Shown here: piece after piece, positions 1-7,147 of the stretch
Numbering within the stretch: position 1 is the first letter of the stretch
Layout: the number at the start of each line of letters is the position of its first letter
Origin: a virus
Length of the DNA: 20,380 nt
IMG/VR virus record: IMGVR_UViG_3300032278_000157
Span: 1 to 20,380 of that record
Direction: 5' to 3' (one strand)
Made by a program: the position numbers and the translations under genes
The notes under the pieces: model-generated
Seen by the model: only the letters and a program-made list of their open reading frames with translations
The model's database searches: none
What the model was told of the DNA's origin: nothing

Positions 1-1
1 T

Positions 2-1279
2 GATTTAGAGGACAAAATACCCATTTTCTTGTGCTCTGTTGGCTCACACATATTCAACGCGATGAACAAGTGCGCTACCTGTGACTTCGAGCCGGGTGAG
101 GAGTTCGTAATCGAACCCTGCCCTATGAGACACCCTAATGCCCCGTTCTATACCCCCGGTGCAAGAGCGGCCGACACGCGCCTGCATATACTGATGAGAG
201 GCATGAAGGGTTCGGGGAAGTCAATTCTAATCGACACCTTCCTTGCACAAGGCACAGGCCTCTTATGGAACCACAACGGTCATAAGGGAGAAGGCTTTCG
301 CACCATGATAGGACCTAACAGCGTGACCGAAGCCGGTATGTTCGGGTCGGTTGATGAAGACGGAATCATAGTGGGAAGACCACTTGCCCGTGAGATGTGC
401 GGTGGGTTCTTAGGTTTTGAAGAGTTCAGCAGTTTGGTCGATGCTAACAAGAAGGACCATAGCACCGACATGATGAATCAGATGCTTACCTCCACCGATA
501 GCGGTAGGGTGAATAAGTCAATGAGAAGTGGGTGGGTGCGCTACACTACACGCTACACGGTATGGGGTGGAACGCAACCCGGTCGATTCGAGTTGGAATC
601 CGGCCTTGATAGGAGATTCTTCATTATCGACATAGAAATGAACCCCGAGAAGGAATTGGCTTACAAGAGGGCCAATCAGAAGCAGGCTAACATGGCTCAG
701 GAAGTAAGAGTCAAGATTCACAACCTTCGAGAAGCCATACGTCGCTTCTTCATGGAACGGCAGATGGAGGCCATATTGAATCCCCCTGTTCAAATACGCT
801 TCGGTCAGGATGTTCAAGATTGGTTGGAACGGGAGGATGTTCGTTCATGGGAGGCCGATTTGTTCCGCCGATTGATGGTAGGGTATTGGATGATGAAAGA
901 GAATTACAACCCTATGCCTACTTTTGAAATCACGATTGACGACCAATTACTGACCTATCTGAATGACGCTGTGAGAATGCGGAGGACAGTCATGGACGCT
1001 GATATGGTTCTCATCAAGGACACCTTTTGGAATCAAGACCTCGCAAAATCAACCCTCGTAAAGGAGGTTGCCCGCATGGTGACGGGAGGGGATTATCAGT
1101 CAGCGAAGAGATGGATTGAGGAATCACTTCAAGGCCATTCGTGGTATCACGAGTTCAAGAAGAACAAATCCGGAGAGAGGGGCCGAAGGGGGGTAATATG
1201 CCGAATAGGTTATGAACCTCCACCGACACGGGCTAAACCGGAGATACAATGGGGCGAGTGGCAGGAGGCTGAACAATGA
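2..1279 (+). CDS. MCM-like AAA+ ATPase, candidate replicative helicase (5' partial)
   Basis: The frame is open from the first codon of the window, so the true start probably lies upstream; TTG 29 and ATG 62 are only internal candidates. Counting from TTG 29, a Walker A motif GMKGSGKS lies at residues 58-65. A Walker-B-like GFLGFEEF lies near 126-133, with Glu where most AAA+ proteins have Asp. A sensor-1-like strand, TVWGGTQPGR, lies near 177-186, and LDRRFF near 193-198 resembles the arginine-finger/LSRFD region of MCM. The block between Walker A and B (TEAGMFGSVD) also resembles the MCM pre-sensor layout. Cys pairs before the ATPase domain (CATC, then CP) could bind zinc. The C-terminal 60 residues look like a winged helix. 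The role as replication-fork helicase is inferred from these motifs and from the surrounding replisome. A packaging or other AAA+ ATPase remains possible. The stop overlaps the next start as ATGA. Confidence 0.55.
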   Translation, partial: DLEDKIPIFLCSVGSHIFNAMNKCATCDFEPGEEFVIEPCPMRHPNAPFYTPGARAADTRLHILMRGMKGSGKSILIDTFLAQGTGLLWNHNGHKGEGFRTMIGPNSVTEAGMFGSVDEDGIIVGRPLAREMCGGFLGFEEFSSLVDANKKDHSTDMMNQMLTSTDSGRVNKSMRSGWVRYTTRYTVWGGTQPGRFELESGLDRRFFIIDIEMNPEKELAYKRANQKQANMAQEVRVKIHNLREAIRRFFMERQMEAILNPPVQIRFGQDVQDWLEREDVRSWEADLFRRLMVGYWMMKENYNPMPTFEITIDDQLLTYLNDAVRMRRTVMDADMVLIKDTFWNQDLAKSTLVKEVARMVTGGDYQSAKRWIEESLQGHSWYHEFKKNKSGERGRRGVICRIGYEPPPTRAKPEIQWGEWQEAEQ

Positions 1280-1896
1280 AGACGAGAAGACATATAGAGG
1301 TGCGGTTATCGGAATCTCAAGATGATACCGAGATTGAAGTTCTCAAGTGGGTCTTGAAATCCCCCGATTGTGCGCTCTGCCAATCGCCCAGCAGGGTGGA
1401 GTTGGAAATGAAGATTCATAGAGGAGAAGTGACCGCCGTGTTCCTTGAACAGAAGTATGGTTGGCTCCCCGGTTCGGTCAATGTTCATCTTACCGACCAC
1501 GAAGATTATGACCCTGTGAAGGCCGGTCTGATAGAAGCCATGCGACAAGACACCATTAACACGCTTAACCTTGCCGAGAATACCGCACAGAAGATTGCCG
1601 ATTGGCTCACAGAATTAGAAGCACAGCGGTCCCCCGAATACATCGACACGGATTTCATCGCTGACGCGACAAGACTCACGGCCCAATTGGGCGGGTATCT
1701 CAAATTAGCGGGTGCATTGAAGAAGGAAATAGGCACAGATTCCCAACTGCTTCTCGCACAGCGTCAATTGGATGAAGTCATGTATATTCTCGTTGATACA
1801 CTCAAGGCACAGCCCGAACTCCTTGACCAAATAGAGTTTAGGGTGTCTTCACTCAAATCCCCCGTCGTAGATGCGAAATACGAGGTAGTGGAATGA
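1276..1896 (+). CDS. Zinc/HTH protein, possible small terminase subunit
   Basis: This is a 206-residue protein starting in an ATGA overlap with the upstream ATPase, so the two are probably translationally coupled. Near residues 32-75 there is a C-x2-C pair (CALC), followed by SPSRVELE, a short helical stretch, and a final H-x3-H (HLTDH). This arrangement, C-x2-C then R-x-E-x-E, a helix-turn-helix-like segment and a terminal His pair, recurs in phage small terminase subunits and related DNA-binding proteins. The remainder is mostly helical with many Leu, Gln and Glu residues, as expected for an oligomerisation region. The terminase assignment rests on pattern memory only; no large terminase is visible in the window, and a transcription regulator is an equal alternative. 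Confidence 0.4.
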   Translation: MKTRRHIEVRLSESQDDTEIEVLKWVLKSPDCALCQSPSRVELEMKIHRGEVTAVFLEQKYGWLPGSVNVHLTDHEDYDPVKAGLIEAMRQDTINTLNLAENTAQKIADWLTELEAQRSPEYIDTDFIADATRLTAQLGGYLKLAGALKKEIGTDSQLLLAQRQLDEVMYILVDTLKAQPELLDQIEFRVSSLKSPVVDAKYEVVE

Positions 1897-2237
1897 TGGG
1901 AAAATATCGTAAGGTCCCGTGGCTTGAAGCAGATGCAGACGGTCCCTTCGATACACCCGATGAGGCTATCATAGATATGATACCCAAGAAGGGCAGGGAG
2001 AAGTGGCGAAAGCGGAGTAAGCATATAGCGACAAAACCCATCCCAAAGGAGTTATTTCCGAAACTTGCAACTCTAATGATTGAAGACAAACTCCGATTCG
2101 TCCTGACCGATGAAGGGTATGAATGGTATCACGAGGATTACAAGGTTACGACAACCACCATTCGCGAGGTGTGGGGGCTGACGGCTCATCAATGGAGACG
2201 CTTTCTCCGGTGGGCTTATAAGGCGTGGCCCGACTGA
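1893..2237 (+). CDS. Hypothetical protein, small and Trp-rich
   Basis: A 114-residue protein beginning at ATG 1893, inside the stop of the previous gene (ATGATG; ATG 1896 is equally possible). I do not recognise it. The N-terminal half is charged and polar. The C-terminal part (TTTIREVWGLTAHQWRRF) reads like a helix-turn-helix recognition helix rich in Trp and Arg, so DNA binding is conceivable. Its last codons, encoding WAYKAW, also contain the TTATAA box of the next transcription unit, so the gene end doubles as a promoter. Together with the two upstream genes it completes a coupled + strand operon. Confidence 0.6.
   Translation: MMGKYRKVPWLEADADGPFDTPDEAIIDMIPKKGREKWRKRSKHIATKPIPKELFPKLATLMIEDKLRFVLTDEGYEWYHEDYKVTTTTIREVWGLTAHQWRRFLRWAYKAWPD
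2216..2221 (+). promoter_or_regulatory. TATA box for the operon starting at 2246
   Basis: GCTTATAAGG lies inside the end of the upstream gene. The first T of TTATAA is 30 nt before ATG 2246, so transcription would start at or about 2 nt before the start codon (leaderless or nearly so). The motif matches the boxes at 8114, 12470 and 15338. Confidence 0.6.
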
Positions 2238-2245
2238 CTAAGTAG

Positions 2246-2758
2246 ATGCGGGACAAAGGATATGAGGCGTATCTTGATGCAGAGGAATTAGGAATGGAAG
2301 AAGAGTTTAACGAAGAGGATATGGTTCAATGGGACCCGCTAATTTGGGAAAATAGAGATTTAGAGAATTACAGCACCGTCGCCGTCATACCCGGCTGTGT
2401 GGTCTTCCAAGAAGAGTGTGAAAACACCATAGACGAGTTTGCTAAGACATTGGGGTGCAAACACCCTATTCTCATCATAGGGACAGCGACCACCCGACCG
2501 AATGTGGAAGAGCAAGACCACCCGCTACCAGAATCAGGAGGAAGGCACGATTTCTTCTTTTCATTCCACAATCTCGACATTATGCGTGTTGCTGTTCCCC
2601 GACTGGCCTTTGGCGTCCGATGGTGGGAGGATGTGGTGGATAATGAGTGGAATAACCTACCTATGACTTTGAAATCAGAGTATCGTGAAAACAGCATCTA
2701 TGCCGACTATGTCTTCGACAGCATTGGGTTTGGTAGTGGTGTGTATGACGAGGATTAA
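2246..2758 (+). CDS. Hypothetical acidic protein
   Basis: A 170-residue acidic protein with no family I recognise. ATG 2246 is chosen because a TATA box lies 30 nt upstream; ATG 2294 is a weaker internal alternative with no promoter at the usual distance. The first 40 residues are strongly acidic. The middle contains hydrophobic strands (VAVIPGCVVF, HPILIIGTATT) suggesting an alpha/beta core, followed by an aromatic segment (HDFFFSFHNL) and a Trp-rich patch. There is no signal peptide or clear membrane segment. Its end overlaps the downstream winged-helix gene by 14 nt, so it leads an operon of 2246, 2745, 3032, 3265 and 3924. Confidence 0.65.
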   Translation: MRDKGYEAYLDAEELGMEEEFNEEDMVQWDPLIWENRDLENYSTVAVIPGCVVFQEECENTIDEFAKTLGCKHPILIIGTATTRPNVEEQDHPLPESGGRHDFFFSFHNLDIMRVAVPRLAFGVRWWEDVVDNEWNNLPMTLKSEYRENSIYADYVFDSIGFGSGVYDED

Positions 2759-3062
2759 GCCTACCCTACCCAACAAGTTTAATCGAAAGAGTATCAAGAA
2801 CGCACTCACATTATGGGCCGTCGAAACCAACAATCACCCATTCACGGTCATAGACATTAAAAATTGTGGGGTTCTCGACCGCACCCATGAAAATAGGCGG
2901 GGACACAAGGTTCCTCGGGGACACAACATCAGCAGAACCTCATTGAGCTCTGTATGCGGTAGTTTGGAACGACAGGGCTGGCTTGAGTTGGTTCATCATG
3001 ACCGATGGAGTAAGAAAGGAAGATGCAAACAATGGAGATTAAGTGGCTTGGGTATTGTATAG
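2745..3062 (+). CDS. Winged-helix DNA-binding protein
   Basis: A 105-residue basic protein. I choose ATG 2745 (MTRIKPT) over the longer frame starting at 2685, because the extra N-terminus lies wholly inside the upstream gene and looks non-coding. A helix (SIKNALTLWAVE), then a helix-turn-helix with TSLSSVCGSLERQGWLEL, then a basic wing (DRWSKKGRCKQWRL) match the winged-helix layout, where the third helix ends in the common ERxGWLEL-type sequence. It probably binds DNA as a virus-encoded transcription or replication regulator; no target can be read from sequence. It overlaps the upstream gene by 14 nt and the next gene by about 30 nt. Confidence 0.65.
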   Translation: MTRIKPTLPNKFNRKSIKNALTLWAVETNNHPFTVIDIKNCGVLDRTHENRRGHKVPRGHNISRTSLSSVCGSLERQGWLELVHHDRWSKKGRCKQWRLSGLGIV

Positions 3063-3274
3063 AGTGTTCCAAGTGGAGACACGCGAAGCACATCATCAAG
3101 AATGTTAGGACGAGTGAAATGAGATGTCGTATCTGTATCACTCGGATTCTGCTGATATGTCCGATATGCAAAGGAGGCGGTAAGATGAAGCACAAAATCG
3201 ACGGCTTGGAATCCTGTTTGCATTGTGGCGGTCAGAGGGTGGTTCCGCAGATGGGGGTTGAATCATGGGAGTAA
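3032..3274 (+). CDS. Small multi-zinc-ribbon protein
   Basis: An 80-residue basic protein with four Cys pairs: C-x2-C near the N-terminus (CIEC), then CRIC, CPIC and CLHC. This is enough to bind two zinc ions in ribbon or treble-clef style. ATG 3032 is preferred because a GGAAG Shine-Dalgarno-like stretch lies about 9 nt upstream; ATG 3023, three codons earlier, would leave only about 1 nt between that motif and the start. The stop overlaps the next start (3265) by 10 nt. Role unknown; such ribbons often mediate protein or nucleic-acid contacts in archaeal viruses. Confidence 0.6.
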   Translation: MEIKWLGYCIECSKWRHAKHIIKNVRTSEMRCRICITRILLICPICKGGGKMKHKIDGLESCLHCGGQRVVPQMGVESWE

Positions 3275-3927
3275 TCATCTACGCTGGTGACGATGAGGAG
3301 TTCCGAAAGGGCGAGTTCATCGTGATGCACGGTGAGATGACTTCACCACCGACTGCCCCCGAAGTGACCTACATATTGCATTGTGAGTCGTTTCCTCTGT
3401 CTATGGCGCGGGAATGGGGGCCATTGGTGGAGTATCGGCTTGTAGTCATCCCCCGAAAGGGCTGTAGGGGCATTACCGAAGGGGATAACATCTTGATTCA
3501 CAAATCCGCGAAGGTCCCGAAGAAAAACTTCAATACTCCTATCAATGCGATGCTGAAATGGACTGACCGCAATAGGGCATGGAAGGCTATGAAGGTTGTT
3601 CCGCTCGCTCTTGCTGAGGCGTTCCATAGGGTAAATCGGGTTGAGGGCATCGAAGAAATGCGGACCGTCAGCAGGGCGAGATACCAAATGGAAGAGGATT
3701 ACGCGAAATCGGCCCTCGTCTTCGGAACCCCTCCAATTCATAGTAGCGTCACATGGCCTAAGAAGAAGAGTAAGGATGATGAAATCCCCTTTGGATTCCG
3801 GGCGAGCGATGAATACGCCGAGTTAATAATTAAGAACGCTCCCGAAGTGAGAAACGAATTGCGAACAATCGGACATACGCCCTCTACCGTGAAGAAGCGG
3901 AAAGAAACGGTGGTGGAGTGGTTATGA
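3265..3927 (+). CDS. Unknown basic protein with C-terminal VEWL motif
   Basis: A 220-residue protein I do not recognise. The first 90 residues are rich in predicted strands (YILHCESF, EYRLVVIPRKG, EGDNILIHKS), compatible with a small beta fold. Residues about 95-150 are helical and Arg/Lys/Trp-rich, and the tail is charged. It ends in KKRKETVVEWL. The last four residues match the termini of the DNA polymerase, the methyltransferase and the GNAT-like protein in this window, which suggests a shared binding partner, perhaps the PCNA clamp at 8142. The stop codon overlaps ATGATG of the next gene, exactly as at the polymerase end (14681-14692). A replisome accessory role is inference. Confidence 0.6.
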   Translation: MGVIIYAGDDEEFRKGEFIVMHGEMTSPPTAPEVTYILHCESFPLSMAREWGPLVEYRLVVIPRKGCRGITEGDNILIHKSAKVPKKNFNTPINAMLKWTDRNRAWKAMKVVPLALAEAFHRVNRVEGIEEMRTVSRARYQMEEDYAKSALVFGTPPIHSSVTWPKKKSKDDEIPFGFRASDEYAELIIKNAPEVRNELRTIGHTPSTVKKRKETVVEWL

Positions 3928-4115
3928 TGGAACTCACAGGTTGGGAAGCAATCGCTCTACTGTTCTACATGCCTCTCACTTGGCTCCCTCTTTATTGGGC
4001 ATTTATAAGAGTATCTCGGTTTCTCTTGGTGAGAAAATTGTCGGCCAATCTACCGGAAAAGGCGAGCGACTCAGTCAGTCTTGCGGGGGCCTCCATGTGG
4101 ATGGGTCAGGAATAG
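3924..4115 (+). CDS. Small single-pass membrane protein
   Basis: A 63-residue protein starting at ATG 3924 (or 3927) within the preceding stop codon. One strongly hydrophobic, aromatic segment (residues about 6-30, including LLFYMPLTWLPLYWAF) should span the membrane. It is followed by basic RVSRFLLVRK, so the C-terminus is probably cytoplasmic by the positive-inside rule. The C-terminal third overlaps the tRNA-like fold at 4031-4136 and is less convincing as protein. A different frame is open over the same DNA from 3941, but its translation lacks domain character, so this frame is preferred. Confidence 0.5.
   Translation: MMELTGWEAIALLFYMPLTWLPLYWAFIRVSRFLLVRKLSANLPEKASDSVSLAGASMWMGQE
4003..4008 (+). 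promoter_or_regulatory. Possible TATA box
   Basis: TTATAAG occurs inside the membrane-peptide gene. At the 28-nt spacing used elsewhere in the window, transcription would start at about 4031, four bases before the tRNA-like fold. No good protein start lies there; GTG 4029 would give only the membrane peptide's tail. Confidence 0.3.
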
Positions 4116-4136
4116 GGTTAAATCCTACCACAATTT
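4031..4136 (+). ncRNA. Candidate tRNA(Leu)-like structured RNA or remnant
   Basis: Seven bases at 4035-4041 (AAATTGT) pair perfectly with 4130-4136 (ACAATTT). Directly inside lie a D-arm-like GCC...CCGG...GGC (4044-4063) of class II tRNA type, a weak anticodon-like stem whose enlarged loop starts CTCAG (CAG would read Leu), and a T-arm-like TAGG/CCTA hairpin with a 7-base loop. However, U8, the TTC of the T-loop and a 7-base anticodon loop are missing, and the length is 102 nt. It is at best degenerate, intron-bearing or coincidental. From 4137 to 4264 I see nothing else recognisable apart from a possible 6-bp pairing, CGGTAG with CTACCG. Confidence 0.2.
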
Positions 4137-4264
4137 CCGACTGCGTGTCGGCATACGAACCGGGGGTCAACAAGAAGGAAAGGGGATTTGCTGAACCCGG
4201 TAGTCGAGGGCGTAAGTTAGGCTACCGTCGATTCTATATGGGACGAAGGAGTAAGGGAAAGAGA

Positions 4265-4672
4265 ATGGCTGGTTATAACGCTCGAATAAGGCGACATTTG
4301 ATTCAGATACTATGGGATATTGCAGAACCTCTGACCAAGCAGGAGATTACAACGCACCTTAAGAACAGATGCAAACTCGTCAGCACACCCAGCCCCATAT
4401 CCCTCGGCACTATCCTATCCCGAAACCCACAGGTCAATTCCGATAAGTCCATCATCATTACGACCGGTGACGGTAGGAGAAGGCGTGTCCCACAGTATGA
4501 AGTCAATTACGACTTGATTATCGAAGAAGAAGACATACTACTCACTCTTCCATTCAATGCCTTGACCAAGATGGAGAAATCACAGGCTGTCTTGTGCCGT
4601 GGTTGCGGTAGGAGAAGATACTTCACAGAAGATATGGAGCGATGTTTGGAGTGCTTCCGATTTCCAAAATGA
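4265..4672 (+). CDS. Winged-helix plus zinc-ribbon DNA-binding protein
   Basis: A 135-residue basic protein. The frame is open back to 3941, but the upstream translation looks non-coding; ATG 4265 has a purine-rich GGGAAAGAG just upstream, and ATG 4238 is an alternative. Residues about 5-80 form a likely winged helix: helix RRHLIQILWDIAEP, then LTKQEITTHL, then SLGTILSRNP, then the basic wing DGRRRRVPQYEV. The C-terminus carries C-x2-C-x11-C-x2-C (CRGC...CLEC), a zinc ribbon. The combination suggests a transcription-factor-like or viral regulatory protein. It ends just before the TATA box of the next operon. Its target is unknown. Confidence 0.6.
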   Translation: MAGYNARIRRHLIQILWDIAEPLTKQEITTHLKNRCKLVSTPSPISLGTILSRNPQVNSDKSIIITTGDGRRRRVPQYEVNYDLIIEEEDILLTLPFNALTKMEKSQAVLCRGCGRRRYFTEDMERCLECFRFPK

Positions 4673-4678
4673 TTATAA
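4673..4678 (+). promoter_or_regulatory. TATA box for the zinc protein/RFC operon
   Basis: GATTATAAGC directly follows the stop codon at 4672. The first T of TTATAA is exactly 28 nt before ATG 4701, so a leaderless transcript is expected. Confidence 0.65.
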
Positions 4679-4700
4679 GCGGTGAAGCAGACGGCCCTAC

Positions 4701-4928
4701 ATGCACCGGCCCGTAAGATTGAAGAGCGATGAAGAAGAGAAATGCTATTTCTGCACTACACCCCTCCCCGAGAAGGGGAAAGACGGTATCGTTTGGTATC
4801 GAGGTAAGACAGGTATGCGCTGGGAGACTATTCCCGTATGCGAGTTGTGCTGGCGCGTTGCTGAGGAAGTGCGTGGTTGGTATGATAGCCCCCACTCATA
4901 CCCAGAGTCACGCCATAGGAGTGATTGA
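4701..4928 (+). CDS. Small zinc-finger protein
   Basis: A 75-residue protein with C-x2-C pairs CYFC (residues about 15-18) and CELC (about 47-50), separated by a basic, Trp-containing stretch, a typical four-Cys zinc site. ATG 4701 lies 28 nt after the start of a TATA box, which supports this start. The stop TGA overlaps the TTG start of the RFC gene (TTGA), so the two are probably cotranslated. The function is not recognisable. It may be a clamp-loader or replisome accessory by position, but that is only context. Confidence 0.6.
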   Translation: MHRPVRLKSDEEEKCYFCTTPLPEKGKDGIVWYRGKTGMRWETIPVCELCWRVAEEVRGWYDSPHSYPESRHRSD

Positions 4929-5836
4929 AGGTGAAGGAGATATGGGCGGAGAAATACAGGCCGAAGGAACTCGATGAGGTGCTGGCGCAAGAAAGCGTCG
5001 TATCTGAGATGGTAAGCATAGTGCGCGGTGACGCTCCGATGCAACATTATCTCTTCCACTCACCCGAACCCGGTAGCGGTAAGACGACAGTTGGGCGCGT
5101 CATGGCTAACGAGTTGGGCTATCAATTGCACGAGTTCAACGCATCCACTAAGAAGCAGAGGGGAATTGACTTCGTTGAAGACGATATTGGTCCTATGTCC
5201 CGTATCGGTCAATGGGAGACTATTTTCCTTCTTGACGAGGCAGACAGGATTACACCGACGGCACAGGACGCGCTGAAAGGAGTCATTGAAAATGCACAGG
5301 GCTACTTCATTCTCACCTGCAACGACTTGAATAAGGTTTCGCCGTGGCTCAAATCGAGATGCCAAGTTAGGACCTTCACCCCCATACCCGACGATGAAGT
5401 CTATGACCGTTTAGCCCATATCTGTGTTCAAGAAGCGATAGACCATATCGGTGAAGCCGACCTTAATGTGATAGTGGAAAAGCACAAGGGCGACATGAGG
5501 AATGCCATCGGTGCGCTTCAAGCCGCCTCGTATCTATCCCCTGCCGATAAGGAGGCATTCATAGCATCCCTGACCGTCCCACCAATAGATGCGGGGAAGG
5601 TCCTAAGCCTATGCTTCAAGGAGAAGGATGTTCCGGCGGCTGTTGCCCTACTATCTACAACGCGGGCGCGTGACTCTATCCATGCCGTCTTCACTAAGGC
5701 GGTAGATGCTAACATCAGCGACGCGAACATGAAACTGTTGGTTGTCGGCGCGGCCATCCAAGCAAGACGAGATTTAATCAACGGAGTCCCCGATGACTAC
5801 GTGATTTGGGACTTCTGTCGGGTGATTTCTCAATGA
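4925..5836 (+). CDS. rfcS: Replication factor C small subunit (clamp loader ATPase)
   Basis: A 303-residue AAA+ ATPase that would load the PCNA ring onto primed DNA. From the TTG start, the N-terminus reads IWAEKYRPKELDEVL, the hallmark of RFC small subunits. Walker A is PEPGSGKTT (about 47-55), Walker B LLDEAD (102-107), sensor 1 TCND (131-134) and the trans-acting SRC motif SRC (144-146). The C-terminal collar helices are shorter and less conserved; the protein is slightly shorter than the usual 315-330 residues. TTG 4925 overlaps the previous stop; GTG 4931, 9 nt after GGAG, is an equally good start. No RFC large subunit is visible here, so this protein may act as a homo-oligomer or with host RFC-L. 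Confidence 0.92.
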   Translation: MKVKEIWAEKYRPKELDEVLAQESVVSEMVSIVRGDAPMQHYLFHSPEPGSGKTTVGRVMANELGYQLHEFNASTKKQRGIDFVEDDIGPMSRIGQWETIFLLDEADRITPTAQDALKGVIENAQGYFILTCNDLNKVSPWLKSRCQVRTFTPIPDDEVYDRLAHICVQEAIDHIGEADLNVIVEKHKGDMRNAIGALQAASYLSPADKEAFIASLTVPPIDAGKVLSLCFKEKDVPAAVALLSTTRARDSIHAVFTKAVDANISDANMKLLVVGAAIQARRDLINGVPDDYVIWDFCRVISQ

Positions 5837-5846
5837 ACCGGCAGGG

Positions 5847-5852
5847 TTATAA
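5847..5852 (+). promoter_or_regulatory. TATA box with leader for the ssDNA-binding/Sak4 operon
   Basis: GGTTATAAGG lies in the 59-nt gap after rfcS. The usual spacing would put transcription start near 5875, giving a leader of about 20 nt that contains AGGTG 7 nt before ATG 5896. This unit is thus leadered, unlike most others here. Confidence 0.55.
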
Positions 5853-5895
5853 GGGGTGACTTAGTGGCGTTAAGTAGCAGAACAGGTGTGATTAT

Positions 5896-7143
5896 ATGAC
5901 CGAAATTGATGTGGAACAGATAGTGAGTGACCTCGCAACCAACTTAGGTGTTGGCGAGGATAGATTAAGAACGAAAATGGGTGAAGTGCTTGCGGAGAAT
6001 GGCCCAGCGTGGGCCAACGCAGGTAAGGATGAGGTGACCTGCCAAATCCTATCAGCCCGAGTTGCCGGTCGTCAATTGAAGATGATTGGCGAGCGCCTCA
6101 AGAAATCGGGCCTTGAACAATTCGAGGGAATGTTCATCCGTGTCCCCCCTTACAAGGATTGGGCTCAGATAGCATACCGCAAGAACGAGCGTGAATTGAC
6201 GGCACGAGGAAGTGTTGGTGACCCCTCTACACAGGCGCAAATCAGAAATGGTGCGCTTGTCTACTTCGAGGCTAACGGCGCAGGCTATACCCGACACGCT
6301 AATTCGAGTCTTCTGAACCGAAACGCGCTGGTTGAGGGCATTGACGAGGCTACGGTTTCAGAATTGCCTAAGATTATCCATGAACTCCCTAACGGTGATG
6401 CGTTCTACCTTGTGTGGAACAACACGACACCGACCTTCCCATCGGGTGACGCTAACTTCAAGTATGGAGCCCCGCGCCCTGCTTCGGAGAAGGAGCGAAC
6501 ATCACACTTCTTAGGACGCAAGGCTGGTAGCAACGACGAGCCAGCACTAATCACGGTGAGGTCATCCGGCAAGACAGCCGATGTGCAATACGCTACCTTC
6601 CTCCCCGGAACAATAGGGCTTCGACCCGGACGGGACGGGAAGGTCGCCTATGCTAAGGAGTTGAGTGACCTTCTTCCGAATGAAGAGGTTGCAGGTATTT
6701 TCGATGCACCCCCCTTCGCCGTCGGAGACGATGGCCCCGAAGGGATAGTGACTGAGATGTTGGGCGGGCTTTACCCCGACGGAGGTCTTCTGCCTTCTTT
6801 CGCCACATTGGAGCAGTATCATACTGACCATAATGGAGACAAGGATTGGTGGGACCAATGGATAGGAGTTGTTGGTGAAGTGGTGCATATCGACCCGCGC
6901 GAGCGTGGTGGATTCACCGTGACGCTGGGAGACTTAGACATTACTTCAACAGCACCCGGTCAGGATTTGGTGATTCCGCGTTCGCAGGAGCACCTCCTTA
7001 ACTTCGGGCTGGGTTCGCAGGTTCTCATAGTGGGACAAACATACAAGAGCCGTGATGACGAGATGCGTTTCGTGAGTCATGGTTGGTGGTGTGTTGATGC
7101 TGTGGCCTCAGTTGCTATCGACGAAGAATCATGGGAGGACTGA
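5896..7143 (+). CDS. OB-fold ssDNA-binding protein, RPA-like candidate
   Basis: A 415-residue protein. The N-terminal 50 residues form a helical segment like those that precede OB folds in archaeal RPA. Residues about 75-100 (FEGMFIRVPPYKDW) and about 315-390 (WIGVVGEVVHIDP, FTVTLGDLDI, GSQVLIVGQTY, ending near GWWCVDAV) read as beta-barrel strands, and the last block is the clearest OB-fold candidate. The tail is acidic (IDEESWED), as in many SSBs that recruit partners. The gene has a TATA box with a short leader and an AGGTG Shine-Dalgarno, and is followed 4 nt later by a Sak4-like recombinase. That pairing matches the known dependence of Sak4 annealases on SSB. The RPA call is inference from fold pattern and context. 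Confidence 0.5.
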   Translation: MTEIDVEQIVSDLATNLGVGEDRLRTKMGEVLAENGPAWANAGKDEVTCQILSARVAGRQLKMIGERLKKSGLEQFEGMFIRVPPYKDWAQIAYRKNERELTARGSVGDPSTQAQIRNGALVYFEANGAGYTRHANSSLLNRNALVEGIDEATVSELPKIIHELPNGDAFYLVWNNTTPTFPSGDANFKYGAPRPASEKERTSHFLGRKAGSNDEPALITVRSSGKTADVQYATFLPGTIGLRPGRDGKVAYAKELSDLLPNEEVAGIFDAPPFAVGDDGPEGIVTEMLGGLYPDGGLLPSFATLEQYHTDHNGDKDWWDQWIGVVGEVVHIDPRERGGFTVTLGDLDITSTAPGQDLVIPRSQEHLLNFGLGSQVLIVGQTYKSRDDEMRFVSHGWWCVDAVASVAIDEESWED

Positions 7144-7147
7144 TAGT

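Noticed and set aside
3941-4264. Open frame extending the 4265 gene upstream to ATG 3941
   Set aside because: The translation is low in structure and overlaps a convincing hydrophobic membrane peptide in another frame; the winged-helix domain begins after ATG 4265.
4273-4278. TTATAA at the start of the 4265 gene
   Set aside because: No ATG or GTG lies 28-30 nt downstream; only TTG 4298 or ATT 4301 are near, and starting there would cut into the winged helix.
7079-7147. Longer start for the Sak4-like gene
   Set aside because: The segment overlaps the previous gene, and ATG 7148 has GGGAGG 9 nt upstream.
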